Origin: Streptococcus sp. HPH0090
GTDB lineage: Bacteria > Bacillota > Bacilli > Lactobacillales > Streptococcaceae
NCBI RefSeq assembly: GCF_000411475.1
Contig: NZ_KE150464.1
Span: forward strand, 620,001-684,000
DNA: 64,000 nucleotides
Direction of reading: 5' to 3'
The position numbers were made by a program, and so were the translations under genes. The notes beneath the pieces are model-generated. The model was not told where the DNA came from. It made no database searches and saw only the letters and a program-made list of their open reading frames with translations. Positions 8,371 to 16,876 of the stretch are shown piece by piece (the first letter of the stretch is position 1; each line of letters starts with the position of its first letter).

Positions 8371-8415
8371 TTGACGAGGAAAAATATTTAGTGTACTATA
8401 CAACTGTATATACAG
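8371..8415 (+). promoter_or_regulatory. niaX-niaR promoter with candidate NiaR operator
   Basis: TTGACG (8371-8376), a 17-base spacer and TACTAT (8394-8399) form a good promoter. The perfect 12-base palindrome CTGTATATACAG (8404-8415) covers the expected start of transcription and precedes the AAAGGAG ribosome site. Because the operon encodes the niacin repressor NiaR, this is a plausible autoregulatory operator. The assignment is inferred from position and symmetry. Confidence 0.65.
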
Positions 8416-8428
8416 AAAAGGAGTTATT

Positions 8429-8956
8429 ATGAATACAAAAAAGAAAACCCAATTCATGACTTTAACCGCATTGCTGACAGCTATCGCTATTTTGATTCCT
8501 TTAGTGATGCCATTTAAAATCGTTATCCCACCCGCTTCCTACACTCTTGGAAGTCACGTAGCTATTTTTATCGCTATGTTTCTCTCGCCTTGGATGGCAA
8601 TTTTTGTCATCGTTGCTTCTAGTATCGGCTTCCTGCTAGCGGGTTATCCAATTGTCATCGTACTTCGCGCTTTCTCTCACATCTTCTTTGGAACGCTAGG
8701 TGCTTTCTACCTTCAAAAACATCCTCAAACCTTGGACAATAAGAAATCTTCATTGATTTTCAACTTTGTACTTGGTTTAGTACATGCTATCGCGGAAGTC
8801 TTTGCTTGTATCATCTTCTATGCTAGTACAGGAACAGACTTAAAAAATATGTTCTACGTTTTGTTTGTATTAGTTGGTTTTGGAACTATTGTTCATAGTA
8901 TGATAGACTATTACTTGGCACTGGCTGTGTATAAAGCCTTAAAAAAACGCCGTTAA
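8429..8956 (+). CDS. niaX: Niacin ECF transporter substrate-binding S component
   Basis: A 175-residue membrane protein with about five to six helices, Lys-rich at both ends, resembling the NiaX family of energy-coupling-factor S components that bind niacin. It needs the shared EcfA/EcfT module encoded elsewhere. Motifs include a PFKIVIPPASYTLGSHV segment after the first helix and HAIAEVF in the middle. The strongest support is context: it is followed 11 bases later by the niacin-responsive repressor NiaR. A promoter and a palindromic operator lie directly upstream. Confidence 0.88.
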   Translation: MNTKKKTQFMTLTALLTAIAILIPLVMPFKIVIPPASYTLGSHVAIFIAMFLSPWMAIFVIVASSIGFLLAGYPIVIVLRAFSHIFFGTLGAFYLQKHPQTLDNKKSSLIFNFVLGLVHAIAEVFACIIFYASTGTDLKNMFYVLFVLVGFGTIVHSMIDYYLALAVYKALKKRR

Positions 8957-8967
8957 GAAAGTAAACC

Positions 8968-9483
8968 ATGACTAAAGACCGCAAAGAATCACTTATTCAA
9001 CTTTTAAAGGAAGCTCAAAAGCCAATGAACGGCCAAAGTTTAGCAGAATATTTTCACGTGACTCGACAGATTATTGTCCAGGATATCGCTGTACTTCGCG
9101 CTAATGGAGCTCCCATTCTATCAACCAATCGTGGCTATATATATAAAGAAAATAAAGCCAATCCTTTTGTTCACAAACTCTTTAAGGTCAAACATAAAGA
9201 GGAAGACATGGAACCAGAACTACTTGCTATTGTTGATAACGGTGGTCGGGTACAAAATATTCTCATTGACCATCCTGTCTACGGAGAAATTGAAACACTT
9301 CTCAAGTTGAGTTGTAGACGAGACGTGGAACACTTTTTAAACCAAGCTGAATCTTCAGACTTTAGACCATTGTCAGAATTAACAGATGGAATCCACTATC
9401 ATTTGGTTGAGGCAGAAAGCAAACAAGACCTCCTCTATATCGAGAAGGCCTTGGACAAGTTAGGGTATTTGGTAAAGGATTAA
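8968..9483 (+). CDS. niaR: Niacin-responsive transcriptional repressor
   Basis: A 171-residue repressor. The N-terminal HTH_11 domain (residues 1-60, with SLAEYFHVTRQIIVQDIAVLR as the helix-turn-helix) is followed by a 3H ligand domain containing the conserved metal-binding histidines (VHKLF, IDHP, HYH). NiaR family proteins bind niacin and shut off NAD salvage and uptake genes. It is cotranscribed with niaX. Its stop codon overlaps the stop of the convergent Nudix gene (9480-9483), so the two mRNAs share complementary 3' ends unless they stop very abruptly. Confidence 0.92.
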   Translation: MTKDRKESLIQLLKEAQKPMNGQSLAEYFHVTRQIIVQDIAVLRANGAPILSTNRGYIYKENKANPFVHKLFKVKHKEEDMEPELLAIVDNGGRVQNILIDHPVYGEIETLLKLSCRRDVEHFLNQAESSDFRPLSELTDGIHYHLVEAESKQDLLYIEKALDKLGYLVKD

Positions 9484-9947
9484 AAAGTTCTTTTTTCCCA
9501 GCCGTCCTCTGTACGGTGACGGTAGAAAAATTCTGACTTATCTGGAGCTTCCATCATCTCCATCAAAGGTAACATATCATAGGCCAGATCCAAATTTGGA
9601 ATCTGGTCTTTTTGTACCCATGACACTTCTCCTTCTTCAGAGGACTGGAGAGTACCCGTAAATTCAGTCGCCTTGTAACAAAAGACAATGTAGCGCTCAC
9701 CTGTATCCAGTGGCCAATTTTTAATGCCGACAAGTTGAGGATTTTGAATCGTCAGACCTGTTTCCTCGTATATTTCACGAATGACAGATTCAGCAAAAGC
9801 CTCTCCGTCTTCGACATGTCCTCCTGGAAAGGCATAGCCAGACCAGTGGTTGGTTTCAGGAGAGCGATATTGCATAACCACGCGCTGCCTTTCTAGATCT
9901 TCAATCATACAAATATTGGTTAGAATGGTTAATTGTGCTCGAGACAT
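9480..9947 (-). CDS. Nudix hydrolase, MutT-like (8-oxo-dGTPase type)
   Basis: A 155-residue Nudix hydrolase. The complete Nudix box runs from Gly43 to Leu65 (GHVEDGE, then REIYEETGL), with all Glu residues needed for Mg binding. The family hydrolyses nucleoside diphosphates linked to another group. Closest in feel are streptococcal MutT/MutX enzymes that remove 8-oxo-dGTP, but substrate cannot be told from sequence. The ATG at 9947 is preferred over an in-frame GTG three codons earlier, because the purine-rich GAAAG would lie directly against the GTG. Confidence 0.85.
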   Translation of the reverse strand: MSRAQLTILTNICMIEDLERQRVVMQYRSPETNHWSGYAFPGGHVEDGEAFAESVIREIYEETGLTIQNPQLVGIKNWPLDTGERYIVFCYKATEFTGTLQSSEEGEVSWVQKDQIPNLDLAYDMLPLMEMMEAPDKSEFFYRHRTEDGWEKRTF

Positions 9948-9966
9948 AGGACTCACTTTCTAATCT

Positions 9967-10401
9967 TTAATTTTCTATCTTATACTTAACTTTAGATTTC
10001 ATAATCAAAGGATTAACTACGTCATGATATTCATGAATTTCATGGAGCAGGGATCCTCTAATAATTCTGATTTCCTTATCTTTACTATTCACCTGATAGT
10101 CTATATTGATAGGCATAGATGAATCTGGAACCATGGAGAAAAAGAAAAATACCACAAACCAGATTATGAGAGCAAAGAATCCGCTGAGAGCTTGAAAAAT
10201 CAAATGATGCCATTGAAAGATTCTAGATTTATAGAAGATAGTCCATGGATGAATAAATAGGGTTAAGCAGAGGCCAAAGAACCAGACATTCCACAAAACT
10301 GGGGTAAAAGCTAAACCAAATAAACCTAAGATAAAATGAATTAGGGCAAATAGCAAAAACAGTAAGTAAAGAATCCTAAATATAGATAGATGTTTTCTCA
10401 T
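9967..10401 (-). CDS. Membrane protein, unknown function
   Basis: A 144-residue protein with three hydrophobic segments (about 8-33, 37-53 and 70-92) and a hydrophilic C-terminal tail of 50 residues that is rich in charged residues. No family is recognised. It begins 2 bases after the stop of the 10404-10901 gene and is 19 bases from the Nudix start, so it probably belongs to a transcript starting near 10950 or further upstream. The tail could face the outside or the cytoplasm. The sequence does not decide. Confidence 0.6.
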   Translation of the reverse strand: MRKHLSIFRILYLLFLLFALIHFILGLFGLAFTPVLWNVWFFGLCLTLFIHPWTIFYKSRIFQWHHLIFQALSGFFALIIWFVVFFFFSMVPDSSMPINIDYQVNSKDKEIRIIRGSLLHEIHEYHDVVNPLIMKSKVKYKIEN

Positions 10402-10403
10402 AA

Positions 10404-10901
10404 TTAACTCCTTTTCTTTTCAATATAGTTCATAAACAATATCGTTAAAGCAGCTACGGAAAAAAAGACCAGATAGGTTGCTATAGGGAACCAAATGTAA
10501 CGGTGATCTAGGGATAAGAGAGAGGGTAAAACGTGGTGAGTCGGTGTTCCAATTCCGATTGTCAAGTGAATTATAAAAATAAAACAGTTATAAAGAAACG
10601 GTTCCAGATAATCTTTAAAATTTTTCTTAGTTGAACAAACTTCTCTCAGATAATAAGCATAGAACCTAGCAAATATCAAAAGTATATTACAGTAGAGCGG
10701 AAACATGTAGTACATATGTTTATAAGGGCTTGGTATAAGGATAATTACTTGAAAAACAATACCTATTAGTCCAGTTATTGATAATAAAACTATAAAATCC
10801 ACTAAGAAGGCCAACAGCTTATGAGAATCTAACCACAGATTGAACTTCTCTAACCTGGATAATTTCTTTTTCCTTTTTAATTTTCCTTTATGATTTTTCA
10901 T
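10404..10901 (-). CDS. Membrane protein, full-length member of a tandem pair
   Basis: A 165-residue protein with a very basic N-terminus (residues 1-22, many Lys and Arg) followed by four hydrophobic stretches. It shares its layout and many residues with the truncated gene at 10969-11229: a basic head, LDKVKLWL or LEKFNLWL, then IAFLLD or LAFLVD, then PxPYxxxxYxFPLYxN. The two are therefore tandem paralogues. No catalytic motif is seen and I do not recognise the family. Its C-terminal 85 residues have no counterpart left in the partner. It is adjacent to the 9967-10401 gene and probably cotranscribed. Confidence 0.6.
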   Translation of the reverse strand: MKNHKGKLKRKKKLSRLEKFNLWLDSHKLLAFLVDFIVLLSITGLIGIVFQVIILIPSPYKHMYYMFPLYCNILLIFARFYAYYLREVCSTKKNFKDYLEPFLYNCFIFIIHLTIGIGTPTHHVLPSLLSLDHRYIWFPIATYLVFFSVAALTILFMNYIEKKRS

Positions 10902-10968
10902 TTGAGTTGATTTTCCCCATTTTCTTCTTCTCTCTTTTTATTATCATTATACTGCGAAATTAATATGA

Positions 10969-11229
10969 TCAAGCTTGCACTAAGAATACAAGATTCATAT
11001 AAAGTGGAAAGACATAATTGAGGTTTTGATATGGTTTTGGAAGAAGAGTTGTCCCAAGCAACAAATAGAGTATCGCAAAAACTGATAAAAAAAATATACT
11101 ACTATCTAATAGAAAAGCTATTTTTGAATGCTGTAGCAACCACAATTTTACTTTATCTAGCCAGCTCATTTTTCGATTTGGCTTATAGTGTTTTTTTGAT
11201 GTTTTCTGTGTACTGTCATTCTTTCTCAT
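10969..11229 (-). pseudogene. Truncated paralogue of the 10404-10901 membrane protein
   Basis: An 86-residue frame aligned to the first half of its neighbour: basic head, helix with WLDKVKLWL, then the conserved PYQNLNYVFPLYMN motif. It stops at a TGA just after LVFLVQA, where the full copy continues for about 85 more residues. Only 67 bases separate this stop from the next gene, and none of the three frames there resembles the missing half. The C-terminal part has been deleted rather than frameshifted. It is probably a relic of tandem duplication, though a short membrane protein could still be made. Confidence 0.6.
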
Positions 11230-11321
11230 TTTTTATTAATCTTTCCTTATAATTCATCATTTAAAAATAAAGATTCGACCTATTTAATATAAGTTTTTTT
11301 GTTAGAGAATAATTTTTGATA

Positions 11322-12326
11322 TTATAATTTACCAGAAATAAATATAAATAGTTTTTTTCTTAAATACTCAATAAATGCACCTACAATAAATATTAGAAGT
11401 GACATTAAGAGAATGTTAATAACAAATATAACGAATTTCTGTCCGTCAATTAAAGAATAGATGTTAGGTAAAATCCTTCTGAAAATAAGAGGGTGAACAT
11501 GAAACAGATATACCCCTAATGTTAAAGGAGATATCAATAAAACTATTTTTTTCAAAGTAAAAGGAAGATTTTTAAGATTTAAACATAATAGAAAAATTGA
11601 AATCCCTTGAAGAACTACCGTTGGAGATATATAACTTCTCCACTGGTCATAACCAAGGCTGTGCAATAGAAAAGTTAAACTTGTCAGTAAGATAATAATT
11701 CCAGCAACTTGCCAAACTTTAAAACGATTTGCAAATTCCAATCTATTAATGATAGCCCCTATCATATAAAGAAGTATCATCCACAATACACTATAACCAC
11801 CCCACAATCCTAACGAATCTTGTTTAAATATTGTTGGAATAATCGAGAAATATACAAACCCACCAATAACAATAGGTAATAACAATTCTTGCTTTATTGT
11901 TAATATAGCTTGATTTAAAAATGGAGCCACTAACATTAGTGCGAAATAACAACTCATATACCAGTATTGACCATGGCTAATTGGTGTAAAAGCAGAGAAC
12001 CAATCACTTGTGTTAACAGATAATTTTGAAAAAAATGCGAAGATTAATGTAATTGAAATCGTATAAAAAATGATTTGCAACCAAAAGCTAAACATTTTTT
12101 TATAACTAAATTTTGAATTAAGTCCGACATAGCCGCTGATTAAAATATAAATATTTACTGCTGAGTATGAAAAAGCTTCTAAAGAATTTGCAAAAATATA
12201 ATAAAGGTTTTTTTGAGTAGAAACTTTCTCTAGAATTCCTCCCATGCCCAGAACATGTAAATTACAAATCATCAACATAGCTAAAATTCTACAAAATTCA
12301 ATCCCTAAATGTCTAGAATTTTTCAC
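11322..12326 (-). CDS. Acyltransferase 3 family membrane protein
   Basis: A 334-residue protein with about ten membrane helices. The N-terminus has the family pattern Arg13 in FCRILAM and His23 in NLHVLG, the residues usually linked to acyl transfer. A later GQYWYMSCY segment also fits the family. Members O-acetylate or otherwise acylate cell-surface sugars such as capsule, teichoic acid or peptidoglycan. No glycan biosynthesis genes are adjacent, so the acceptor cannot be guessed. It lies alone between uvrB and small membrane genes of unknown function, with Lys/Ile/Asn-rich composition that suggests accessory origin. Confidence 0.78.
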   Translation of the reverse strand: MKNSRHLGIEFCRILAMLMICNLHVLGMGGILEKVSTQKNLYYIFANSLEAFSYSAVNIYILISGYVGLNSKFSYKKMFSFWLQIIFYTISITLIFAFFSKLSVNTSDWFSAFTPISHGQYWYMSCYFALMLVAPFLNQAILTIKQELLLPIVIGGFVYFSIIPTIFKQDSLGLWGGYSVLWMILLYMIGAIINRLEFANRFKVWQVAGIIILLTSLTFLLHSLGYDQWRSYISPTVVLQGISIFLLCLNLKNLPFTLKKIVLLISPLTLGVYLFHVHPLIFRRILPNIYSLIDGQKFVIFVINILLMSLLIFIVGAFIEYLRKKLFIFISGKL

Positions 12327-12368
12327 TAATATATCCTCCCCTTCCCACTCTATTACTTTTTTCTCTCT

Positions 12369-14357
12369 TTAATCCAAAGCCTTCACTTCCAGCATCATAT
12401 CACGGATTTGCGCTGCCAACTCAAAGTCAAGCACTTCGACGGCTTCTTGCATTTGTTTTTCCAGTTTCTTAACCAATTCTTTGCGTTCTTGTTTGTTAAG
12501 ACTATTGATATCGACTTCTTTATCCTCTTCCTTAGCCACAGCTTTTGTGACAGAAATCAGGTCACGGATTTCCTTCTTGATGGTTTGTGGGACAATACCA
12601 TGCTCTTCATTATAAGCCATCTGGATTTTACGACGACGGGCTGTTTCATCGATGGCTTTTTGCATAGATTGAGTCATAGTATCAGCATACATAATAACAT
12701 GACCTTCACTATTACGGGCTGCACGACCGATGGTTTGGATCAGACCACGTTCATTACGGAGGAAGCCTTCCTTATCAGCATCGAGTATGGCAACTAAACT
12801 GACTTCAGGTACGTCAATCCCTTCACGAAGTAGGTTAATTCCAACCAAGACATCAAAGACACCCAGACGCAAGTCACGGATAATCTCTGTCCGCTCTAAA
12901 GTTTTGATATCCGAGTGCATATACTTGACCTTGATACCCATTTCCTTGAAGTAATCCGTCAAATCTTCTGCCATTTTCTTGGTCAAGGTTGTAATAAAGG
13001 TACGCTCGTTCTTTTCAACACGGGCATTGATTTCACCTAAGAGGTCATCAATCTGTCCCATTGTTGGGCGAACTTCCACTTCTGGATCCAAAAGACCAGT
13101 GGGACGGATGATTTGCTCAATCACAGTGTCTGTTTGCTCCATCTCATAATCACCCGGTGTAGCAGACACATAGACAATCTGATGAACATGACTTTCAAAT
13201 TCTTCACGACGAAGAGGACGGTTATCCAAGGCAGACGGTAAACGGAAACCATAGTTAACTAACATTTCCTTGCGTGAACGGTCACCATTGTACATGCCCT
13301 TTATCTGCCCCATAGTCATGTGACTCTCATCAATCATAATTAAAAAATCATCAGGGAAGAAGTCAAGAAGAGTATAAGGTGGCTCTCCTTCACTTCGTCC
13401 ATCCATGTGACGGGAGTAGTTTTCGACACCATTTGTATAACCCATTTCACGGAGCATTTCAATATCGTACTCTGTCCGTTGTTTCAAGCGTTGAGCTTCT
13501 AGGAGTTTTCCTTCTTTTTCAAAGACCTTCAACTGCTCTTCTAGTTCCGCTTGAATCTTGGCAATCGCTACTTCCATATGGTCATCATTGGTCACAAAGT
13601 GAGTGGCTGGGAAAATCGCCAAATGATCCACTTCGCCCAGAACTTGCCCTGTCAAAGCTTCGACTTCACGAATACGATCAATTTCATCACCAAAAAACTC
13701 TACCCGAAAGGCATGCTCATCACGAGAGGCTGGGAAAATCTCCACCACATCCCCACGAACACGGAATCTTCCACGCTGAAAATCAATGTCATTGCGTTCA
13801 AACTGAATATCCACCAAATCATTGAGCAGCTTGTCACGAGAAATCTCAAGACCTGGACGCAAACTTACTACACTATCAGCGTATTCCTTAGGTGAACCTA
13901 AACCGTAAATACAAGATACAGATGCTACAACGATGACATCGTTACGCTCCAAGAGCGCTGATGTAGCGGAGTGACGAAGTTTATCAATCTCATCGTTGAC
14001 TGAACTATCTTTTTCGATATAAGTATCACTAGAGGGAACATAAGCTTCAGGTTGATAGTAATCATAGTAGGATACGAAGTACTCGACCGCATTCTCTGGG
14101 AAAAATTCTTTGAACTCCCCATAGAGCTGGCCTGCTAGGGTCTTATTGTGGGCGATGACTAGAGTTGGTTTATTAACTTTGGAAATCACCTGACTCATGG
14201 TATAGGTTTTCCCTGTACCAGTCGCCCCCATCAAGATTTGAGCTTTTTCACCACCCTCGATGTTATCTACCAACTGCTCAATAGCCTGCGGTTGATCCCC
14301 AGAAGGTTGATATTTGGATACAAGTTTAAATTTGTTGTCTGTAATTCTATTTATCAT
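12369..14357 (-). CDS. uvrB: Excinuclease ABC subunit B
   Basis: The 662-residue damage-verifying helicase of nucleotide excision repair, which receives DNA from UvrA and recruits UvrC. Walker A GATGTGKT lies at residues 44-51, the damage-probing beta-hairpin with [10 protein letters not shown] near 95-105, and the DESH box near 340. Helicase motifs V/VI ([10 protein letters not shown], then QTIGRAARN) follow, with a UVR domain at about 620-655 for UvrC contact. The start MINRITDN at 14357 is the family norm; an in-frame Met five codons earlier is possible. It is transcribed divergently from the amino-acid transporter at 14542. Confidence 0.97.
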   Translation of the reverse strand: MINRITDNKFKLVSKYQPSGDQPQAIEQLVDNIEGGEKAQILMGATGTGKTYTMSQVISKVNKPTLVIAHNKTLAGQLYGEFKEFFPENAVEYFVSYYDYYQPEAYVPSSDTYIEKDSSVNDEIDKLRHSATSALLERNDVIVVASVSCIYGLGSPKEYADSVVSLRPGLEISRDKLLNDLVDIQFERNDIDFQRGRFRVRGDVVEIFPASRDEHAFRVEFFGDEIDRIREVEALTGQVLGEVDHLAIFPATHFVTNDDHMEVAIAKIQAELEEQLKVFEKEGKLLEAQRLKQRTEYDIEMLREMGYTNGVENYSRHMDGRSEGEPPYTLLDFFPDDFLIMIDESHMTMGQIKGMYNGDRSRKEMLVNYGFRLPSALDNRPLRREEFESHVHQIVYVSATPGDYEMEQTDTVIEQIIRPTGLLDPEVEVRPTMGQIDDLLGEINARVEKNERTFITTLTKKMAEDLTDYFKEMGIKVKYMHSDIKTLERTEIIRDLRLGVFDVLVGINLLREGIDVPEVSLVAILDADKEGFLRNERGLIQTIGRAARNSEGHVIMYADTMTQSMQKAIDETARRRKIQMAYNEEHGIVPQTIKKEIRDLISVTKAVAKEEDKEVDINSLNKQERKELVKKLEKQMQEAVEVLDFELAAQIRDMMLEVKALD

Positions 14358-14484
14358 AATAGCCTCATACACATTTTCTATCCCTCTATTTTACCACAAA
14401 CAAAAAGAAGATACTTACTGATTATCTTTCTTCTACCTCTACCTTTATTTATGTTATATCTTCTGACATAAAAACACAAAATGG

Positions 14485-14513
14485 TTGCTGGAATTCAACT
14501 TTTCTGGTATAAT
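14485..14513 (+). promoter_or_regulatory. Promoter of the amino-acid ABC transporter operon
   Basis: TTGCTG (14485-14490), a 17-base spacer and TATAAT (14508-14513), with a TGG extended -10 element. The AAAGGAG ribosome site follows about 20 bases later, ahead of the ATG at 14542. Confidence 0.8.
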
Positions 14514-14541
14514 TTGAAAATACCCTGAAAGGAGACATAAC

Positions 14542-15987
14542 ATGAAGAAAAAAATCCTAGCATGTTTGCTTATTTTATTTCCTATTTTTTCATTAGGACT
14601 AGTAAAAGCTGATACTGAGAAAACCAAGTATGTCATTGCCAGTGACTCGTCATTTGCACCATTTGTTTTCCAAGACTCAAGCAACCAATACACTGGTATC
14701 GATATGGATCTAATCAAGGCTATCGCTGAAGACCAAGGCTTTGAAGTAGAGATTACCAATCCTGGTTTTGACGCTGCTATTAACGCAGTCCAATCTGGAC
14801 AAGCAGACGGTATCATTGCAGGTATGTCAGTGACTGATGCTCGTAAAGAAACTTTTGATTTCTCTGATTCTTACTATACTGCAAATACTATTCTTGGCGT
14901 TAAAGAATCAAGTACTATTTCTTCTTACGAAGATTTGAACGGTAAGACTGTAGGTGTAAAAAATGGTACTGCTTCACAAACATTCTTAAACGAGAATCAA
15001 AGCAAATACGGTTACAAAATCAAGACCTTTTCAGATGCTGCTTCTATGTATGATAGTTTAAATACTGGTTCAATTGATGCTGTTATGGATGACGAACCTG
15101 TTATTAAATATTCTATCAGTCAAGGACAAAAGTTAAAAACACCAATCGCAGGTACTCCAATTGGCGAAACTGCCTTTGCAGTTAAAAAAGGAAGCAATCC
15201 AGAATTGCTAGAGAAGTTCAATAAAGGACTTGCAAATCTTAAAGCAAATGGAGAATTCCAAAAGATTCTTGATAAGTATCTAGCCAGCGACTCTACTACC
15301 ACAACTTCAACTGCTGATGAAACAACTATTTGGGGCTTGTTGAAAAATAACTACAAACAACTCCTCAGTGGACTCGGAATTACTCTCTCATTAGCCCTTA
15401 TTTCATTTGTAATTGCGATTTTCATCGGAATTATCTTTGGTATGTTTAGCGTCAGCCCATATAAATCACTTCGTTTGATTTCAGAGATTTTTGTTGACGT
15501 CATCCGTGGTATTCCATTGATGATTCTTGCAGCATTTATTTTCTGGGGTATTCCTAACTTTATCGAAACCCTTACAGGTCAACAAAGCCCAATCAACGAC
15601 TTTGTCGCTGGTACAATTGCCCTCTCCCTAAACTCAGCAGCCTACATCGCTGAAATCGTACGTGGTGGTATCAAGGCAGTTCCCGTTGGGCAAATGGAAG
15701 CTAGTCGAAGTCTGGGTATTTCATATGGAAAAACCATGCGTAAGATTGTCTTGCCTCAAGCAACCAAACTCATGCTTCCAAACTTCGTTAACCAATTTGT
15801 TATCGCATTGAAAGATACAACGATCGTATCTGCAATCGGTCTTGTAGAACTCTTCCAAACTGGTAAAATTATCATTGCTCGTAACTACCAAAGTTTTAAA
15901 ATGTATGCAATTCTCGCAGTCTTTTACCTTGTGATTATCACTCTTCTAACTAGACTAGCAAAACGCTTAGAAAAGAGGATTCAATAA
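14542..15987 (+). CDS. Amino-acid ABC transporter, binding protein fused to permease (GlnP-like)
   Basis: A 481-residue fusion. A signal-anchor (residues 1-23) leads into one periplasmic-binding-protein-like domain (about 30-255, with [10 protein letters not shown] and [16 protein letters not shown]). This is followed by a permease domain with about five helices (270-480) and an EAA coupling loop ([20 protein letters not shown]). In such GlnP-type proteins the receptor is tethered to the membrane by the permease, so no lipobox is needed and none is present. Known relatives take up glutamine, glutamate or asparagine and some carry two binding domains; this one has one. It overlaps its ATPase gene by 1 base (TAATG). 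Confidence 0.92.
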   Translation: MKKKILACLLILFPIFSLGLVKADTEKTKYVIASDSSFAPFVFQDSSNQYTGIDMDLIKAIAEDQGFEVEITNPGFDAAINAVQSGQADGIIAGMSVTDARKETFDFSDSYYTANTILGVKESSTISSYEDLNGKTVGVKNGTASQTFLNENQSKYGYKIKTFSDAASMYDSLNTGSIDAVMDDEPVIKYSISQGQKLKTPIAGTPIGETAFAVKKGSNPELLEKFNKGLANLKANGEFQKILDKYLASDSTTTTSTADETTIWGLLKNNYKQLLSGLGITLSLALISFVIAIFIGIIFGMFSVSPYKSLRLISEIFVDVIRGIPLMILAAFIFWGIPNFIETLTGQQSPINDFVAGTIALSLNSAAYIAEIVRGGIKAVPVGQMEASRSLGISYGKTMRKIVLPQATKLMLPNFVNQFVIALKDTTIVSAIGLVELFQTGKIIIARNYQSFKMYAILAVFYLVIITLLTRLAKRLEKRIQ

Positions 15988-16727
15988 TGGCAAAATTAAA
16001 AATTGATGTCGATAATTTACATAAACAATATGGAAAAAACAAGGTTCTTAAAGGAATCTCTGTAAAATTCTACGAAGGTGATGTTGTTTGTATCATCGGT
16101 CCTTCTGGTTCAGGTAAGTCAACTTTCTTGCGTAGCTTGAATCTCCTCGAAGAGGGGACAAAAGGTCATATCACAGTTAATGGTTATGATTTGACTGACA
16201 AAGCAACCAACGTGGACCATGTTCGTGAAAATGTAGGAATGGTGTTCCAGCACTTCAATCTCTTTCCACATATGACCGTCTTGGAAAATATCACTTTTGC
16301 TCCTATCGAGCATAAGTTGATGACTAAGGCCGAAGCTGAAAAATTGGGAATGGAACTCCTTGAAAAAGTTGGGCTTGCTGACAAGGCAAATGCTAATCCT
16401 GATAGTCTATCAGGGGGACAAAAACAACGTGTGGCTATCGCACGAGGTTTAGCAATGAACCCTGATATTATGCTCTTTGACGAGCCAACTTCTGCCCTTG
16501 ACCCTGAAATGGTTGGTGACGTTCTTAACGTTATGAAGGAATTGGCAGAGCAAGGCATGACCATGATCATCGTAACTCACGAGATGGGATTTGCTCGTAA
16601 GGTTGCCAATCGTGTTATCTTTACTGCAGACGGTGAATTCCTAGAAGATGGAACCCCTGATCAAATCTTTGATAACCCACAACACCCTCGTCTAAAAGAA
16701 TTTTTGGACAAGGTTCTCAACGCTTAA
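15987..16727 (+). CDS. glnQ: Amino-acid ABC transporter ATP-binding protein (GlnQ-like)
   Basis: A 246-residue ATPase that drives the permease fusion encoded just upstream. Walker [11 protein letters not shown]-loop [11 protein letters not shown], signature [16 protein letters not shown], Walker [13 protein letters not shown] and the H-loop VTHEMGF are all intact. The start codon overlaps the previous stop by one base, indicating coupled translation. A strong intrinsic terminator follows directly after its stop. The symbol is by family; substrate specificity is set by the partner. Confidence 0.95.
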   Translation: MAKLKIDVDNLHKQYGKNKVLKGISVKFYEGDVVCIIGPSGSGKSTFLRSLNLLEEGTKGHITVNGYDLTDKATNVDHVRENVGMVFQHFNLFPHMTVLENITFAPIEHKLMTKAEAEKLGMELLEKVGLADKANANPDSLSGGQKQRVAIARGLAMNPDIMLFDEPTSALDPEMVGDVLNVMKELAEQGMTMIIVTHEMGFARKVANRVIFTADGEFLEDGTPDQIFDNPQHPRLKEFLDKVLNA

Positions 16728-16759
16728 AAAAACTGCAAGGTTTCCCTTGCAGTTTTTTT
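16726..16759 (+). terminator. Terminator after glnQ
   Basis: A perfect 15-bp stem (16726-16740 and 16745-16759) with loop TTTC. The 3' arm ends in seven T residues, and the stem overlaps the stop codon region of glnQ. Confidence 0.9.
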
Positions 16760-16777
16760 CTTACTTGTATTGGAATT

Positions 16778-16806
16778 TTGGATTTTTTAGAAAATTATGA
16801 TAAAAT
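16778..16806 (+). promoter_or_regulatory. zwf promoter
   Basis: TTGGAT (16778-16783), a 17-base spacer and TAAAAT (16801-16806), giving an untranslated leader of about 65 bases. Confidence 0.65.
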
Positions 16807-16876
16807 AAAGGGTATGAAAATGGGGATTCCTCATGACTAGCTTGACTAGGAAACAAAATAGAAATTAGGTAGCTGG

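Noticed and set aside
11031..11252. 73-codon plus-strand frame
   Set aside because: It is opposite the truncated membrane-protein copy, has no ribosome site, and its hydrophobic content is a by-product of the other strand.
13379..13895. Two plus-strand frames inside uvrB
   Set aside because: Antisense to a conserved gene, with no homology features or promoter.
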